Assembly: GCF_001486505.1 (NCBI RefSeq)
Contig: NZ_LN909064.1
Location: 62,001 to 126,000 of the forward strand
Length of the DNA stretch: 64,000 nt
Direction of reading: 5' to 3'
From: Paenibacillus rubinfantis
GTDB lineage: Bacteria > Bacillota > Bacilli > Paenibacillales > Paenibacillaceae
Below are positions 18,968-28,738 of this stretch, piece by piece. Each line of letters opens with the position of its first letter. The first letter of the stretch is position 1. Below the pieces are notes generated by a model. That model saw only the letters and a list, made by a program, of their open reading frames with translations. It ran no database searches and was not told where the DNA came from. Both the position numbers and the translations under genes were made by a program.

Positions 18968-21301
18968 TTGAAATTAATCACAGAAGCAGAGCTGCTCGCT
19001 TTTATGCGGGAGACCGCGTATAAACCGATGACGTACCAGGAGCTGGAGGAGCATTTCGGCATCACGGATGCCGGCGAGTTCAAAGAGTTCCTGAAGATGC
19101 TGAACCGGTTGGAGCAGGAAGGACAGATTATATTAACCCGTACCCATCGTTACGGCGTGCCGGAACGGATGGATTTGGTGCGCGGTCGTTTGCAGGCCCA
19201 TGCCAAGGGTTTTGCGTTTCTGATCCCGGAGGATCGCGACCACCCGGACGTCTACATCCATGCCAATGATTTAAAAAGTGCGATGAACGGCGACACGGTA
19301 CTGGTGCGCGTCAGCTCGAAAAGCGCGGGCGGCGGCAAACTGGAGGGCGAGGTCGTGCGCATCGTCAACCGTGCCATTACCCAGGTCGTCGGCGTCTTCC
19401 AGAACAACGAATCGTTTGGCTTTATCATTCCGGATGACAAGCGGATCAACAAGGATCTGTTTGTCCCGCGGGAAGGTTTTGGCGGGGCGGTTGACGGCGA
19501 GAAGGTCGTGGCCGAAATCGTGGAATATCCGGAGGGACGGTCCGCAGCGGTTGGCCGGGTCATTGAGATTCTAGGACACAAGGACGATCCGGGCGTGGAT
19601 ATCCTGTCGATCATTCGCAAGCATCAGCTGCCGGAGGCGTTCCCGGACGAAGTCATGGCGGAGGCGCAGGAAGCGCCCGATGTCATCGATGAGGCGGATA
19701 TCGTTCGCCAGGGGCGGCGGGATTTGCGCGACAAGGTGATCGTGACCATCGACGGCGAGGATGCAAAGGACCTGGACGATGCGGTTAACGTCGAGCGCCT
19801 GCCAAACGGGAATATCAAGCTAGGCGTGCATATCGCCGACGTTGGATATTACGTGCAGGAGGGCTCCCAACTCGATCAGGAAGCCTATAACCGCGGCTGC
19901 AGCGTGTACTTGGTGGACCGTGTCATTCCGATGCTGCCGCACCGGCTGTCGAACGGGATTTGCTCATTGAATCCGAAGGTGGACCGCTTCACGTTGTCCT
20001 GCGAAATGGAATTTAACGAGCAGATGAAGGTTGTGAAGCATGACATCTTCACGAGTGTGATCCGCACAAAGGAACGGATGACGTACACGAATGTGCGTAA
20101 AATCCTGCAGGGGGAAGATCCCGAAGTCACGGAACGGTATGCCGACCTGGTAGAGACGTTCCAGCTGATGAAGGAGCTGGCGCTGAAGCTGCGGGCGAAC
20201 CGGATGCGGCGCGGCGCGGTCGACTTCGATTTCGAAGAGTCGAAGGTGATCGTCGATGAGAACGGCAAGCCGGTTGACATCGTGAAGCGCGAGCGTTCGA
20301 TCGCCGAGCAGATCATCGAGGAATTTATGCTGGCGGCGAATGAAACGGTGGCGGAGCATTTTCATTGGCTGAAGGTGCCGTTTATATATCGGATTCACGA
20401 GGATCCGGATCAAGAGAAGCTGATGAACTTCATGGCGTTTGTCGCCAATTTCGGATATGCGGTCAAAGGCGGCAAGGGCAACAAGGTGCATCCGCGCTCG
20501 CTGCAAACGCTGCTGGAGGACATCCAGGGCACGAAGGAGCAGACGGTCATCAGCACGATGATGCTGCGTTCGATGAAGCAGGCGAAATACGATGCGGAAA
20601 GCACCGGGCACTTTGGCCTGGCGGCGGAGTTCTACACGCACTTCACGTCGCCGATTCGGCGTTATCCGGACCTGGTGATTCACCGGGTCATTCGCGAGGT
20701 GGCCGAGAGCGGCGGGACGTTAATCGATGCGCGGATGGAGTATCTGGCCAGCCGCATGCATGACATCGCGCAGCAATCGTCCGAGCGGGAGCGGATTGCC
20801 GTGGAGGCGGAGCGCGATACGGAACAGCTGAAGAAAGCGGAGTTCATGCTGGATAAGGTCGGGGAGGAATTCCCGGGCATTATCAGCAGCGTCACGAGCT
20901 TTGGCATGTTCATCGAGCTGGAGAACACGGTGGAAGGGCTGATCCGGCTTAGCGCGATGACGGATGATTATTACCATTTCCACGAGCAGCATATGGCGCT
21001 GATCGGGGAACGGACGTCGAAGATCTATCGGATCGGCGACGAGGTTAAGATCCGCGTGGCCCGCGTGAACATGGACGACCATACGATCGACTTTGAGATG
21101 GTCGATATGAAGCCGCGGCAGCGCGGGGATTTCGGCGGCGGGCGCGGAGGCTTTGACGGCGGCGGCGGAGGCCGCGGCGGGCGGCAAGGGCAAGAGCGGC
21201 GGCGGGAACGCCACCGCCGCGTTTGTCCGCAAGAAGAAGAAATAAGCGAGCCACGGGCAGCACGGCAGCATGAGAAGAGGGTCGATCAGGAGTGTTCCTG
21301 A
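18968..21301 (+). CDS. rnr: Ribonuclease R, with apparent frameshift in the C-terminal tail
   Basis: 3'-5' exoribonuclease for structured RNA; in Bacillales it also degrades tmRNA-tagged defective messages with SmpB. Order: N-terminal HTH (about 1-60), two cold-shock/OB domains (70-215), the RNB catalytic core with [12 protein letters not shown] (catalytic Asp cluster), and an S1 domain (about 635-715). The Gly-rich tail then ends in an Arg/Glu-rich extension. One frame over, after a G/C run at 21130-21185, the tail reads ...[12 protein letters not shown] with a stop at 21243-21245, which matches the family's usual Lys-rich end. One extra base in the run, real or a sequencing error, would explain this. 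Confidence 0.93.
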   Translation: MKLITEAELLAFMRETAYKPMTYQELEEHFGITDAGEFKEFLKMLNRLEQEGQIILTRTHRYGVPERMDLVRGRLQAHAKGFAFLIPEDRDHPDVYIHANDLKSAMNGDTVLVRVSSKSAGGGKLEGEVVRIVNRAITQVVGVFQNNESFGFIIPDDKRINKDLFVPREGFGGAVDGEKVVAEIVEYPEGRSAAVGRVIEILGHKDDPGVDILSIIRKHQLPEAFPDEVMAEAQEAPDVIDEADIVRQGRRDLRDKVIVTIDGEDAKDLDDAVNVERLPNGNIKLGVHIADVGYYVQEGSQLDQEAYNRGCSVYLVDRVIPMLPHRLSNGICSLNPKVDRFTLSCEMEFNEQMKVVKHDIFTSVIRTKERMTYTNVRKILQGEDPEVTERYADLVETFQLMKELALKLRANRMRRGAVDFDFEESKVIVDENGKPVDIVKRERSIAEQIIEEFMLAANETVAEHFHWLKVPFIYRIHEDPDQEKLMNFMAFVANFGYAVKGGKGNKVHPRSLQTLLEDIQGTKEQTVISTMMLRSMKQAKYDAESTGHFGLAAEFYTHFTSPIRRYPDLVIHRVIREVAESGGTLIDARMEYLASRMHDIAQQSSERERIAVEAERDTEQLKKAEFMLDKVGEEFPGIISSVTSFGMFIELENTVEGLIRLSAMTDDYYHFHEQHMALIGERTSKIYRIGDEVKIRVARVNMDDHTIDFEMVDMKPRQRGDFGGGRGGFDGGGGGRGGRQGQERRRERHRRVCPQEEEISEPRAARQHEKRVDQECS

Positions 21302-21314
21302 TCGGCCTTTTTTT
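21280..21314 (+). terminator. Terminator after rnr
   Basis: The stem GGTCGATCAGGA...TCCTGATCGGCC with a 4-nt loop is followed by eight T residues. Confidence 0.9.
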
Positions 21315-21338
21315 GTTCGATAGGCTTGGGCCGGAGGA

Positions 21339-21531
21339 GGAAATAACTGCAGGAGTGCAGCTATTTCCGCGGATTATTGGCATTAACCTCAAATAGCTGC
21401 AAGAATGCACGTATTTCCAAGGAAAAAGCCGATTTTCTCAAAAATCGCAGAAAATAACTGTATTTACGCATCTATTTAGCCGGTTGAGCCCCGTTTGCGA
21501 GGAAATAAGTGCATTTACGCAGTTATTTCGC
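21339..21531. repeat. Array B: four AAATA...TATTT palindromes with regular spacing
   Basis: Four hairpin palindromes, centred near 21353, 21403, 21464 and 21515, occupy the gap between rnr and the GntR gene. Examples are GGAAATAACTGCA...CAGCTATTTCC at 21339-21368 and GGAAATAAGTGC...GCAGTTATTTC at 21501-21529. Centre spacings are about 50, 61 and 51 bp, matching array A at 9818. Here the stems use TGCA-type cores rather than AAGGGG. Confidence 0.75.
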
Positions 21532-21554
21532 TGATTCCGTGCAATCCACATTCC

Positions 21555-21581
21555 GTCCATGCGGTCCATGCGGTCCATGCG
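21555..21581 (+). repeat. Three tandem 9-bp repeats
   Basis: The unit GTCCATGCG occurs three times in a row at 21555-21581, with no other feature until the GntR promoter region at about 21710. It is probably a slippage product. Confidence 0.7.
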
Positions 21582-21728
21582 CGCTACTCCCGGCGCGCGT
21601 TTCTGGCGGCACGAGGGGCGGTCAGGCCATATGCGTGGCTAACTTGATCCACAGGGGGCAGCTCCCTACGAACGGCTGTTTCCTACAGTGGCTTCATGAC
21701 TTCCTCATAGACAAAATCCAAATAAACA

Positions 21729-21743
21729 ATATACTAAGTATAT
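21729..21743. promoter_or_regulatory. Operator candidate of the GntR-type regulator (upstream copy)
   Basis: ATATACT-A-AGTATAT is a perfect palindrome 35 bp before the regulator start, followed by a second partial copy (ATATAGTATAT). Related half-sites recur before the solute-binding protein gene at 22858-22875. Confidence 0.6.
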
Positions 21744-21777
21744 ATAGTATATCTGGATAAGATGGGAGTGGCCTGAT

Positions 21778-22848
21778 TTGAAAAATCTGCCCTTATATAA
21801 ACAGATTCAGGATGATATCAAGGAGCGGATCCAAGCCGGGGAGCTGCGGCCGGGAGACCGGATTCCGTCGGAGAAGGAATTGGCCGAGGAGTACCATGTC
21901 AGCCAAATCACCAGCAAAAATGCGTTGATCGGCCTGGCGGACGAAGGGATCCTGACGCGGCATCAAGGCAAAGGGACTTTCGTGAATAACGAGGTGTGGA
22001 GTTATTTGAACGCGGCCAGTGCCGCGCAGCGCATGGACCATTCCCGCAAGGGAACGATCGGCTTGATTATCCCTACGTTGCAAACCAAGGTGGAGCAGCG
22101 GATCGTCGACAATATCGAGCGGTTTGCCTGGGCGTCGGGGTATCAACTCACGCTGAGTATCTCGCGGGAATCGCAACGCAACGAAAGCGAAGCGATTGAA
22201 GCCTTTCATCGCAACGGTGTGAAGGGCATCGTGATTTTTCCGACGGAAGAGGAGAACTATAACGAGGATATTTTGCGCCTGTCGATTGATAAGTTTCCGC
22301 TGGTGCTAATTGACCGTTACCTGAAAGATATTCGGACCTACAGCGTAAGTGCGGACAACGAAAAGGGAACCTTCGACGCCGTCAGCTACTTGCTGGACCA
22401 GGGGCACCGGGAAATCGCCTTGATTTCGCCCGTGATCACGAACACTGTAACGGAAGACCGCGCCGCCGGCTTTGAACGGGCTTTCTATCAGAACCAATTG
22501 CCGATCAACAAAAACCAATGGTGCGTTCTGAATATCAACGATATCCATAACGGGAACGGCGAAGCGATGATCTATGAATTTTTCCGCGCCCACCCCGAGA
22601 TTACGGCGGCCTTCGTTATGAATGCGCAGCTGACGAAGTTTGCTTATCAAGCCCTGCAACGGTTGAATAAAAAGGTGCCGGAGGAATTTGGCCTCTTTGG
22701 CTTCGACGAGCCGGGGCGTCCAGGGGCTCATTTCGTGCAGCAGGATATCGAGACGATGTGCAAGCATACTGTGGAATGTTTGTTGGAGCAGTTGGAAAGT
22801 CTTTCAAATCCGCGCAGAGTCACGGTACCCGTAGAATTAATCATATAA
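21778..22848 (+). CDS. GntR/LacI chimeric sugar regulator (AraR type)
   Basis: The protein has an N-terminal GntR winged helix (residues about 5-70, LYKQIQDDIKERIQAGELRPG and PSEKELAEEYHVS) and a C-terminal LacI-type sugar-binding domain (GTIGLIIPTLQTKVEQRI onward; ISPVITNTVTEDRAAGFERA), the layout of the arabinose repressor AraR. It has 356 residues; TTG start at 21778 after GGGAG. TATACT/AGTATA operators stand both before this gene and before the ABC operon that follows, so local repression with relief by a pentose or oligosaccharide is likely. The effector is inferred from context only. Confidence 0.88.
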   Translation: MKNLPLYKQIQDDIKERIQAGELRPGDRIPSEKELAEEYHVSQITSKNALIGLADEGILTRHQGKGTFVNNEVWSYLNAASAAQRMDHSRKGTIGLIIPTLQTKVEQRIVDNIERFAWASGYQLTLSISRESQRNESEAIEAFHRNGVKGIVIFPTEEENYNEDILRLSIDKFPLVLIDRYLKDIRTYSVSADNEKGTFDAVSYLLDQGHREIALISPVITNTVTEDRAAGFERAFYQNQLPINKNQWCVLNINDIHNGNGEAMIYEFFRAHPEITAAFVMNAQLTKFAYQALQRLNKKVPEEFGLFGFDEPGRPGAHFVQQDIETMCKHTVECLLEQLESLSNPRRVTVPVELII

Positions 22849-22857
22849 AATATATTA

Positions 22858-22922
22858 TATACTAAATAAAGTATACTAATATCTATTTGGATATACTAAA
22901 ATGCAAATGTAAAGCGGTTACA
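22858..22922 (+). promoter_or_regulatory. Control region of the sugar ABC-GH43-GH2 operon
   Basis: TATACT (22858-22863) and AGTATA (22870-22875) form an inverted repeat like the one before the regulator, with a further TATACT copy at about 22892. Downstream at 22908-22922 lies TGTAAAGCGGTTACA, a 15-bp palindrome resembling a catabolite-responsive element with one extra central base. Together they suggest GntR-type and possibly CcpA control. Confidence 0.5.
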
Positions 22923-22993
22923 TCCTACGCAGACACCCAACATTCGTAATCGCGATTCACTATTCAGGCCAATTCAATAGGGAGGTTATGCAC

Positions 22994-24379
22994 GTGAAAA
23001 CCAATCGCTTGGCAATCATTGCGGTGTCTTTGGTCATGTCCATGTTGGTAGCGCTTACAGGTTGCGGATCCGGCAACAATGCCAACTCGGCCAATGCCTC
23101 GAAGGAACCGGCAAACCAGAATCAAAACACTTCGAACGGGCAGCAAGCCGCTTCGGATGAGAAGGTTGAGATTTCCTTTATGGGTCATGGGGATCCCAAC
23201 GAGAAGAAGATTTTTGCCTCATTAATCAAGTCCTTTGAAGCTAAATACCCCAATGTGAAAGTGAACTACACAAGCGTGCCGCCGGCCGAATACAACCAGA
23301 AGCTCACGACGCTGGTCGCTTCGGGCAAAGCGCCGGATATCTTCTATCTGTCCGGACCCGCCTTCTACAAATATGCGGAAGCTGGTACGATTCTGAACAT
23401 TCAAACCTATTTGGACAACACGGAGTTATTCGCTCAAGACAACGTTTGGAAGCAAGCGCTCGACCGTTATCGGTATGACGGGGAGTCGCTGGGAACGGGA
23501 GACTTGTACGGGCTTCCTAAAGACGTGGGCCCATGGGCGATGGCCTACAACAAAGACCTCTTTGATGAAGCAGGGGCCGAATATCCCTCGGCGGAGCCGG
23601 GCGGTTGGACTTGGGACGATTACCTGAAGGCCGCTCAAGCCGTCACGAAGGATACGAATGGCGACGGCAAATCCGATATTTTCGGTGGAGCGGGCTTCCC
23701 GCTGGAAGCTGCGGTATGGGGCAACGGCGGCGATTACATCGACTATACGACCGGTACCATCAAGGTGGATACGCCGGAGTTTGCCGAAGCGATGCAATTT
23801 ATCGCCGATTTGAATCTGAAGCATCATGTCAGCCCTTCCGCGGACGATGAGAAGGCGATGAACAGCTATTCGCGTTTTGTCGCTGGCAAAATCGGTATGT
23901 TCCCGCTGGGGCCTTGGGATCAACCGGCTTTCTGGGATCTGCCTTTTGGCTGGGATATCGCGCCGTGGCCGGCCAGCCCGAACACGGGGAAAACGTCCAC
24001 TTGGCTGGGATCGATGGGCTTTGCGCTTTCCAGCAAATCCAAGCATCCGCAAGAGGCGTTTAACTTGGCTGCCTTCTTGTCCCTGGACCCTGAGGGTCAG
24101 AAGCAAAACATGGAGATGGGGCAGGCCGTACCGAACTTGATCGACATGGCGACCAACGATTATCTGAATAACGGTAAAGCGCCGGAGCACAAGCAGGTCT
24201 TCCTTGACATCATCGATTACGGACATCCACCGGTGGAATACGGTTCGAAGGATACGCAATGGCTGGATACCTTCAACCAAGAGGCCAGCAAAGTGTGGAA
24301 CGGTAAGCAGACGGCGGCGGAATGGGTCAAAGAGATCGCACCGAAGCTGCAAGATTTGTATGACAAAGCGAACAAGTAA
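22994..24379 (+). CDS. Sugar ABC transporter substrate-binding lipoprotein
   Basis: Extracellular solute-binding protein of family 1 (MalE/UgpB-like), anchored by a lipid: basic start, hydrophobic stretch and lipobox LTGC near residue 22, then an Asn/Ser-rich linker. GGAGG at 22981-22985 is 8 nt from the GTG at 22994; the ATG at 22988 is too close. The mature protein shows family segments such as GKAPDIFYLSGP and AYNKDLFDEAGAEYP. It feeds the two permeases directly downstream. No ATPase gene is present, so a shared MsmX-type ATPase elsewhere is expected, as usual for this family. Confidence 0.93.
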   Translation: MKTNRLAIIAVSLVMSMLVALTGCGSGNNANSANASKEPANQNQNTSNGQQAASDEKVEISFMGHGDPNEKKIFASLIKSFEAKYPNVKVNYTSVPPAEYNQKLTTLVASGKAPDIFYLSGPAFYKYAEAGTILNIQTYLDNTELFAQDNVWKQALDRYRYDGESLGTGDLYGLPKDVGPWAMAYNKDLFDEAGAEYPSAEPGGWTWDDYLKAAQAVTKDTNGDGKSDIFGGAGFPLEAAVWGNGGDYIDYTTGTIKVDTPEFAEAMQFIADLNLKHHVSPSADDEKAMNSYSRFVAGKIGMFPLGPWDQPAFWDLPFGWDIAPWPASPNTGKTSTWLGSMGFALSSKSKHPQEAFNLAAFLSLDPEGQKQNMEMGQAVPNLIDMATNDYLNNGKAPEHKQVFLDIIDYGHPPVEYGSKDTQWLDTFNQEASKVWNGKQTAAEWVKEIAPKLQDLYDKANK

Positions 24380-24467
24380 TTCGGGATAACATCTACAAAG
24401 GAAGGTGGAAGCCAGGCGCGTACTGCTTTCACCTTCTCTTAATTCTTTCGCGGGAAGGAAGAGGGTC

Positions 24468-25361
24468 ATGACCAATAAAATCCCCGGTTTTCGGCGCAAG
24501 GAGATCCTGTGGGCTTACGGGTTCGTTGCAGTGCCGCTGCTCGGATTCCTGATCTTCGGGCTTGCACCGTTAGTCGCTTCGGCCGTTCTAAGCTTAACCC
24601 AGTGGGACATGGTTTCATCCCCTAAGTTTGTCGGATTGGCCAACTACGTGGACTTGTTTAAGGATGAAAAGGTATATAAATCGCTGTTTAACACGGTGTT
24701 TATGCTGATTGGCATTCCGCTCGGCATGGTATTGTCGCTGCTGCTGGCCATTCTCATGAATCAGAAGATCAAAGGGATTTCGGTATTTCGGACGATCTAT
24801 TACATCCCGGTGATCTCGCCGATCATCGCAGTCTCGCTCTTGTGGCAATGGATTTTAAACCAAGACTACGGGCTGTTAAATCAGATGTTATGGAATGGGT
24901 TCCATATTAACGGACCCAACTGGCTTGGTGATCCGCGTTGGATCAAGCCTTCCCTGATCCTGATGGGGCTGTGGGGCGGCATCGGGGGCAATATGGTGCT
25001 TTATCTGGCTGGGTTGCAGTCGATCTCCCGAAGCTACTACGAGGCGGCCGAGGTGGATGGGGCGAACGGGTTCCAGAAATTCACCCGGATTACGTTCCCG
25101 CTTCTGTCGAATATCCATTTCTATATCGTGGTGATGGGCGTCATCGGGACGTTCCAGGCGTTCAGCCAGATTTATGTGATGGCGGCGGACGGAGGACCCG
25201 AATTCAGCGCGGCGACGGTGGTCTTCTATATCTACCAGCATGCGTTCGAATACTTCAATATGGGCTACGCCAGTTCGTTAGCTTGGGTACTAGGCATTAT
25301 CATCTTCATCTTAACGCTGCTCCAATTCCGTTTGTCCAAACGTTGGATATACAACGACTAG
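24468..25361 (+). CDS. Sugar ABC transporter permease, MalF-like
   Basis: Inner-membrane permease of 297 residues with six hydrophobic segments and the EAA loop EAAEVDGANGFQKFTRITFPLL that contacts the ATPase. The ATG at 24468 follows GGAAGAGG; the frame is open from 24405 but without a ribosome site. It is second in the operon, about 90 bp after the binding protein and 38 bp before the partner permease. Confidence 0.93.
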   Translation: MTNKIPGFRRKEILWAYGFVAVPLLGFLIFGLAPLVASAVLSLTQWDMVSSPKFVGLANYVDLFKDEKVYKSLFNTVFMLIGIPLGMVLSLLLAILMNQKIKGISVFRTIYYIPVISPIIAVSLLWQWILNQDYGLLNQMLWNGFHINGPNWLGDPRWIKPSLILMGLWGGIGGNMVLYLAGLQSISRSYYEAAEVDGANGFQKFTRITFPLLSNIHFYIVVMGVIGTFQAFSQIYVMAADGGPEFSAATVVFYIYQHAFEYFNMGYASSLAWVLGIIIFILTLLQFRLSKRWIYND

Positions 25362-25398
25362 GAAAGCGTTCTGAGATTTTAGCATTGGAGGCGTGTTT

Positions 25399-26238
25399 AT
25401 GCTGCTGAGACGTCGAATTACCCTTAGCATCAATGTTTTGATCTTACTCATTGGTTCCATTATCATGCTGGCCCCGCTGGCCTGGTCGCTGTCCACCTCC
25501 CTCAAGGAGAAGAAAAATGTGTTCGACCTTCCGCCCAAATGGATCCCGGATCCCGCCACGTTTGCCAACTACAAAGGGGTTTGGGCCGAGGCGCCGATTC
25601 TGCACGGGTTTCTGAACAGCGCGACGATCGTGGTTTTTGTCTTGACGATCGGTTTATTCGTCTCCACGATGGCGGCTTATGCGTTTGCTAAGGTGGATTT
25701 TCCGTTTAAAGAAACGATCTTTATGTGTTTGCTCGGTACGATGATGATTCCGTATTCGGTGATGATGATCCCGCAATTTATCGGGTTCTCCGAATTGGAT
25801 TGGGTGGACACGTTGCTGCCGTTGATCGTTCCCGGGCTGTTTGGCAACATCGTGGTGGTGTTCTTTTTACGCCAATTCATGCAAGGGTCGATTCCGACTG
25901 AGTTGATTGAAGCTGCCAAGCTGGACGGGAGCGGATTTATTCGCACCTTCGTGCAAATCGCCCTGCCAATCGCTAAACCGGCGATCGCCGCTCAAGCGGC
26001 ACTAGGCTTCATGGGGATCTGGAACGATTTCCTCGGTCCCTTGATTTATCTGCACACGCCGGAGAAGCAAACGATTCAGGTCATGATTGCTTCCCTTCAA
26101 TCGATGTATATCAGTAACTCCGATTATCCGTTGATTATGTCGGCTTCGGTGATCGCTATGGTTCCCGTCATCCTGGTGTTCTTTTTCTGCCAGAAGTATT
26201 TTGTCGAGTCGCTGGCGATCAGCGGGTTGAAGGGATAG
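25399..26238 (+). CDS. Sugar ABC transporter permease, MalG-like
   Basis: The partner permease, 279 residues with six membrane segments and the EAA motif EAAKLDGSGFIRTFVQIALPIAKPA. GGAGG at 25387-25391 is 7 nt from the ATG at 25399. It forms the import channel with the preceding permease. The GH43 gene starts 9 bp after the stop. Confidence 0.93.
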   Translation: MLLRRRITLSINVLILLIGSIIMLAPLAWSLSTSLKEKKNVFDLPPKWIPDPATFANYKGVWAEAPILHGFLNSATIVVFVLTIGLFVSTMAAYAFAKVDFPFKETIFMCLLGTMMIPYSVMMIPQFIGFSELDWVDTLLPLIVPGLFGNIVVVFFLRQFMQGSIPTELIEAAKLDGSGFIRTFVQIALPIAKPAIAAQAALGFMGIWNDFLGPLIYLHTPEKQTIQVMIASLQSMYISNSDYPLIMSASVIAMVPVILVFFFCQKYFVESLAISGLKG

Positions 26239-26247
26239 GAAGCGAAC

Positions 26248-28716
26248 ATGGAACAGCACATGCCCAGGAGTAGGAAGAAGTGGATGCTGGCAGCTCTGTG
26301 TTCTGTCGTCTGGATGGCTCTTATTCTCACATCATGCAGCTCGAACGAAGAGGTGAAGGTCAAATTGTATAGCAAACAGGATCCAACCTATCAGAACCCT
26401 TTTACCCTGCCCGAGGAATGGGAGGATTACGGAATCGGCGACCCCTATATTCTTCGCCACGACGGAATGTATTATCTCTATTGCAGCACGAAAGACGGCC
26501 GGCCCGGGATCAAAGGCTGGAGCTCGGAGGACCTGATACATTGGACCCCCGAGGGGCTGGTGACCGAGGATCCAATTACGACGGGGGCGTATGCGCCCGA
26601 AGTGGTGTATTGGAACGGTTATTTCTATATGTACACTTCGCCCGCCGGGAACGGGCACTATGTGTTACGGAGCGAACGTCCAACAGGGCCGTTCGAGGTC
26701 CAGACGGAGAATTTGGGACTTAGTATCGACGGTTCGGTTTTTATTGATGATAACGGCCAGTGGTATTTCACGCATGCAGGCGATCAGGGCATTGTCATTC
26801 ATCCGATGACGGATCCCTACACGATGGATTTTGGGACGACGACCAACGCGTTTCTCGGCCACTGGACGGAAGGCTCGACCATTATCAAACGAAACGGCAC
26901 TTATTATATGACCTACACCGGAAATCACGTGTTCAGCAAAGGCTATCGGATCAACTATGCCGTCGCCCACGACGACCCCACCGGGAATTATCAGGTACCG
27001 GAAAATAATCCGCTGGTCATTCACACGTCCGGCTCCTTTGTGGGCTTGGGCCACAGCTCCAGCTTTATGGGGCCGGATCTGGATTCCTACTATATGGTGT
27101 ATCACAATTTGGTTGGCCGCTCCGCGGAGGGCCCGCCGGTTCGGCAAATGGATATCGATCGCCTCGTCTTTAACGGCGACCGGATGGAGGTGTTGGGGCC
27201 GACGAATACCGCGCAGCCGGTGCCGAAGCAAGCGGATTTCCACAGCCGCTTGGATCAGCCGGAAGCTGAGGCGAACTGGGATATGGAGACGCGGGTGGAC
27301 GGCACAAGCCGATGGGTAAGCCAGGCGGAAACAACCGCCGGGTTTACCGCCGAGTACAACCTGAGCCTAAAGCAGCTGACGGATGAGGAGCAGGCGTATG
27401 TGGAGGCGATTTTTTCGTATACCGATTCGGAAAATTATTGGTCGGCGCGCTTAAAACCGGCGAACGGCGAGTTGTCCGTAATGCAGGTCCGCGAAGGACA
27501 GGTACATCCACTCGACAGCCTCCAATTGCCGGAAGAGTTCGATTACACGAAGCTTCATACGGTGCGCGTGGAAAATGACGGAAGTGCGGTACGCGTGTAT
27601 TTTGACCAAATGCAGAAGTTTAACCTCCCCGTGCAGGCGAGCGTTACGGGCCGGATCGGCTACGCGGCGTTCCAGGTTGATCCTTCGTATTCGTACACAG
27701 CTTTCTCTAATGATGTTAACGGGAGCAGCGATTTCGAGGTGTATAAGCCGATTCCGGGGACGGTGGATGCCGTTCATTATTTGAAGGAGCCCGGCCGTGG
27801 GTTCCAAGTGAACTCGGCGGATTCCGCTGCTGAGGTGGAGTACCGTAAGGCAGAGGGAGTTTCCATCGGGTTGGCGGAGGATCGCAGTTATTTTGTGAAG
27901 CTGAAGCAGGAACAGGATTGGCTGTCTTATAAGATAAACGTGGTTAAAAGTGGAACCTACGGCTTAACGATGCGCCTGTTGACCACGGAGGAAGCGGCAA
28001 TGGTTGAGGTGAGCAGCGGGAAGCAGAAGCAAACTTTTAAGCTTGCGGCAGATGCCGAGCCGGGATGGAAAACGATCCAGCTTGGGACGATGGAGCTTCC
28101 GGAAGGCTACCATACGCTAAAAATCAAACTGCTGAAAGGCCAGATTGCCTTCAGGGAATTGAATCTCTATGCATCGGCGAAAGTGCCGAAGGCCGGGGGA
28201 AATCTGCTGGACGCGGTGGAAGCCGAGGAGATCTACGGGGCTTTTGAAGCGATTGACGGCGGGTTTCAAGGAAGCGGGATCGCGGATGATCGCCTGTTTG
28301 TGGGAGATGCCGCTTGGGGTGATTACGAGTTATCCGTGCAAGTTGGCATTCCAGAGAGCTTGAGTGGGGAAGGCCAGGTGTTTGTCCGCACGACCAACGA
28401 GTCCTACTTCCAGCATCAGGTCCAGGACTCGGCGATGGGTTACGCGATCAGCCTGACCGACGGACAGCTGCAGCTGTTGAAGCTCAACTATGATTCGCTG
28501 GCGGTGAGCAGCGGTCACGCCGAGATGGAACCTGGACAGACCTACACGCTGCGCGTGGTGATGAACGGTTCCCGGATTCAAGTTTATTGGGGCGAGGCGG
28601 ATGAACCGGTTATTGATTTTACGGACTCCGATCCTTTTTTCCATGGAAGAGTAGGGCTTCGGAGTATCGGTTCGACGTTCCGCTTTAGCGAGATGCAAGT
28701 GAATGAGACCAGATAG
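26248..28716 (+). CDS. GH43-family glycosidase lipoprotein with beta-sandwich modules
   Basis: Surface lipoprotein with a signal peptide and lipobox LTSC near residue 29. Residues about 60-350 form a GH43 five-bladed propeller: catalytic base Asp in GIGDPYILRHDG, pKa-modulating Asp in SIDGSVF, and general acid Glu in HWTEGSTII. The rest (822 residues in total) contains a laminin-G-like sandwich, a CBM6/35-like region (about 500-640) and a C-terminal DUF1080/LamG-like module. GH43 enzymes are known as arabinofuranosidases, xylosidases and arabinanases; the exact bond is not readable here. It would release sugars for the importer encoded upstream. Confidence 0.88.
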   Translation: MEQHMPRSRKKWMLAALCSVVWMALILTSCSSNEEVKVKLYSKQDPTYQNPFTLPEEWEDYGIGDPYILRHDGMYYLYCSTKDGRPGIKGWSSEDLIHWTPEGLVTEDPITTGAYAPEVVYWNGYFYMYTSPAGNGHYVLRSERPTGPFEVQTENLGLSIDGSVFIDDNGQWYFTHAGDQGIVIHPMTDPYTMDFGTTTNAFLGHWTEGSTIIKRNGTYYMTYTGNHVFSKGYRINYAVAHDDPTGNYQVPENNPLVIHTSGSFVGLGHSSSFMGPDLDSYYMVYHNLVGRSAEGPPVRQMDIDRLVFNGDRMEVLGPTNTAQPVPKQADFHSRLDQPEAEANWDMETRVDGTSRWVSQAETTAGFTAEYNLSLKQLTDEEQAYVEAIFSYTDSENYWSARLKPANGELSVMQVREGQVHPLDSLQLPEEFDYTKLHTVRVENDGSAVRVYFDQMQKFNLPVQASVTGRIGYAAFQVDPSYSYTAFSNDVNGSSDFEVYKPIPGTVDAVHYLKEPGRGFQVNSADSAAEVEYRKAEGVSIGLAEDRSYFVKLKQEQDWLSYKINVVKSGTYGLTMRLLTTEEAAMVEVSSGKQKQTFKLAADAEPGWKTIQLGTMELPEGYHTLKIKLLKGQIAFRELNLYASAKVPKAGGNLLDAVEAEEIYGAFEAIDGGFQGSGIADDRLFVGDAAWGDYELSVQVGIPESLSGEGQVFVRTTNESYFQHQVQDSAMGYAISLTDGQLQLLKLNYDSLAVSSGHAEMEPGQTYTLRVVMNGSRIQVYWGEADEPVIDFTDSDPFFHGRVGLRSIGSTFRFSEMQVNETR

Positions 28717-28738
28717 ATAGAGGAAAAGGAGTAAACCC

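Noticed and set aside
22908..22922. Certain CcpA cre site
   Set aside because: The palindrome has one extra central base compared with the cre consensus, so it is kept only as a candidate inside the control region.
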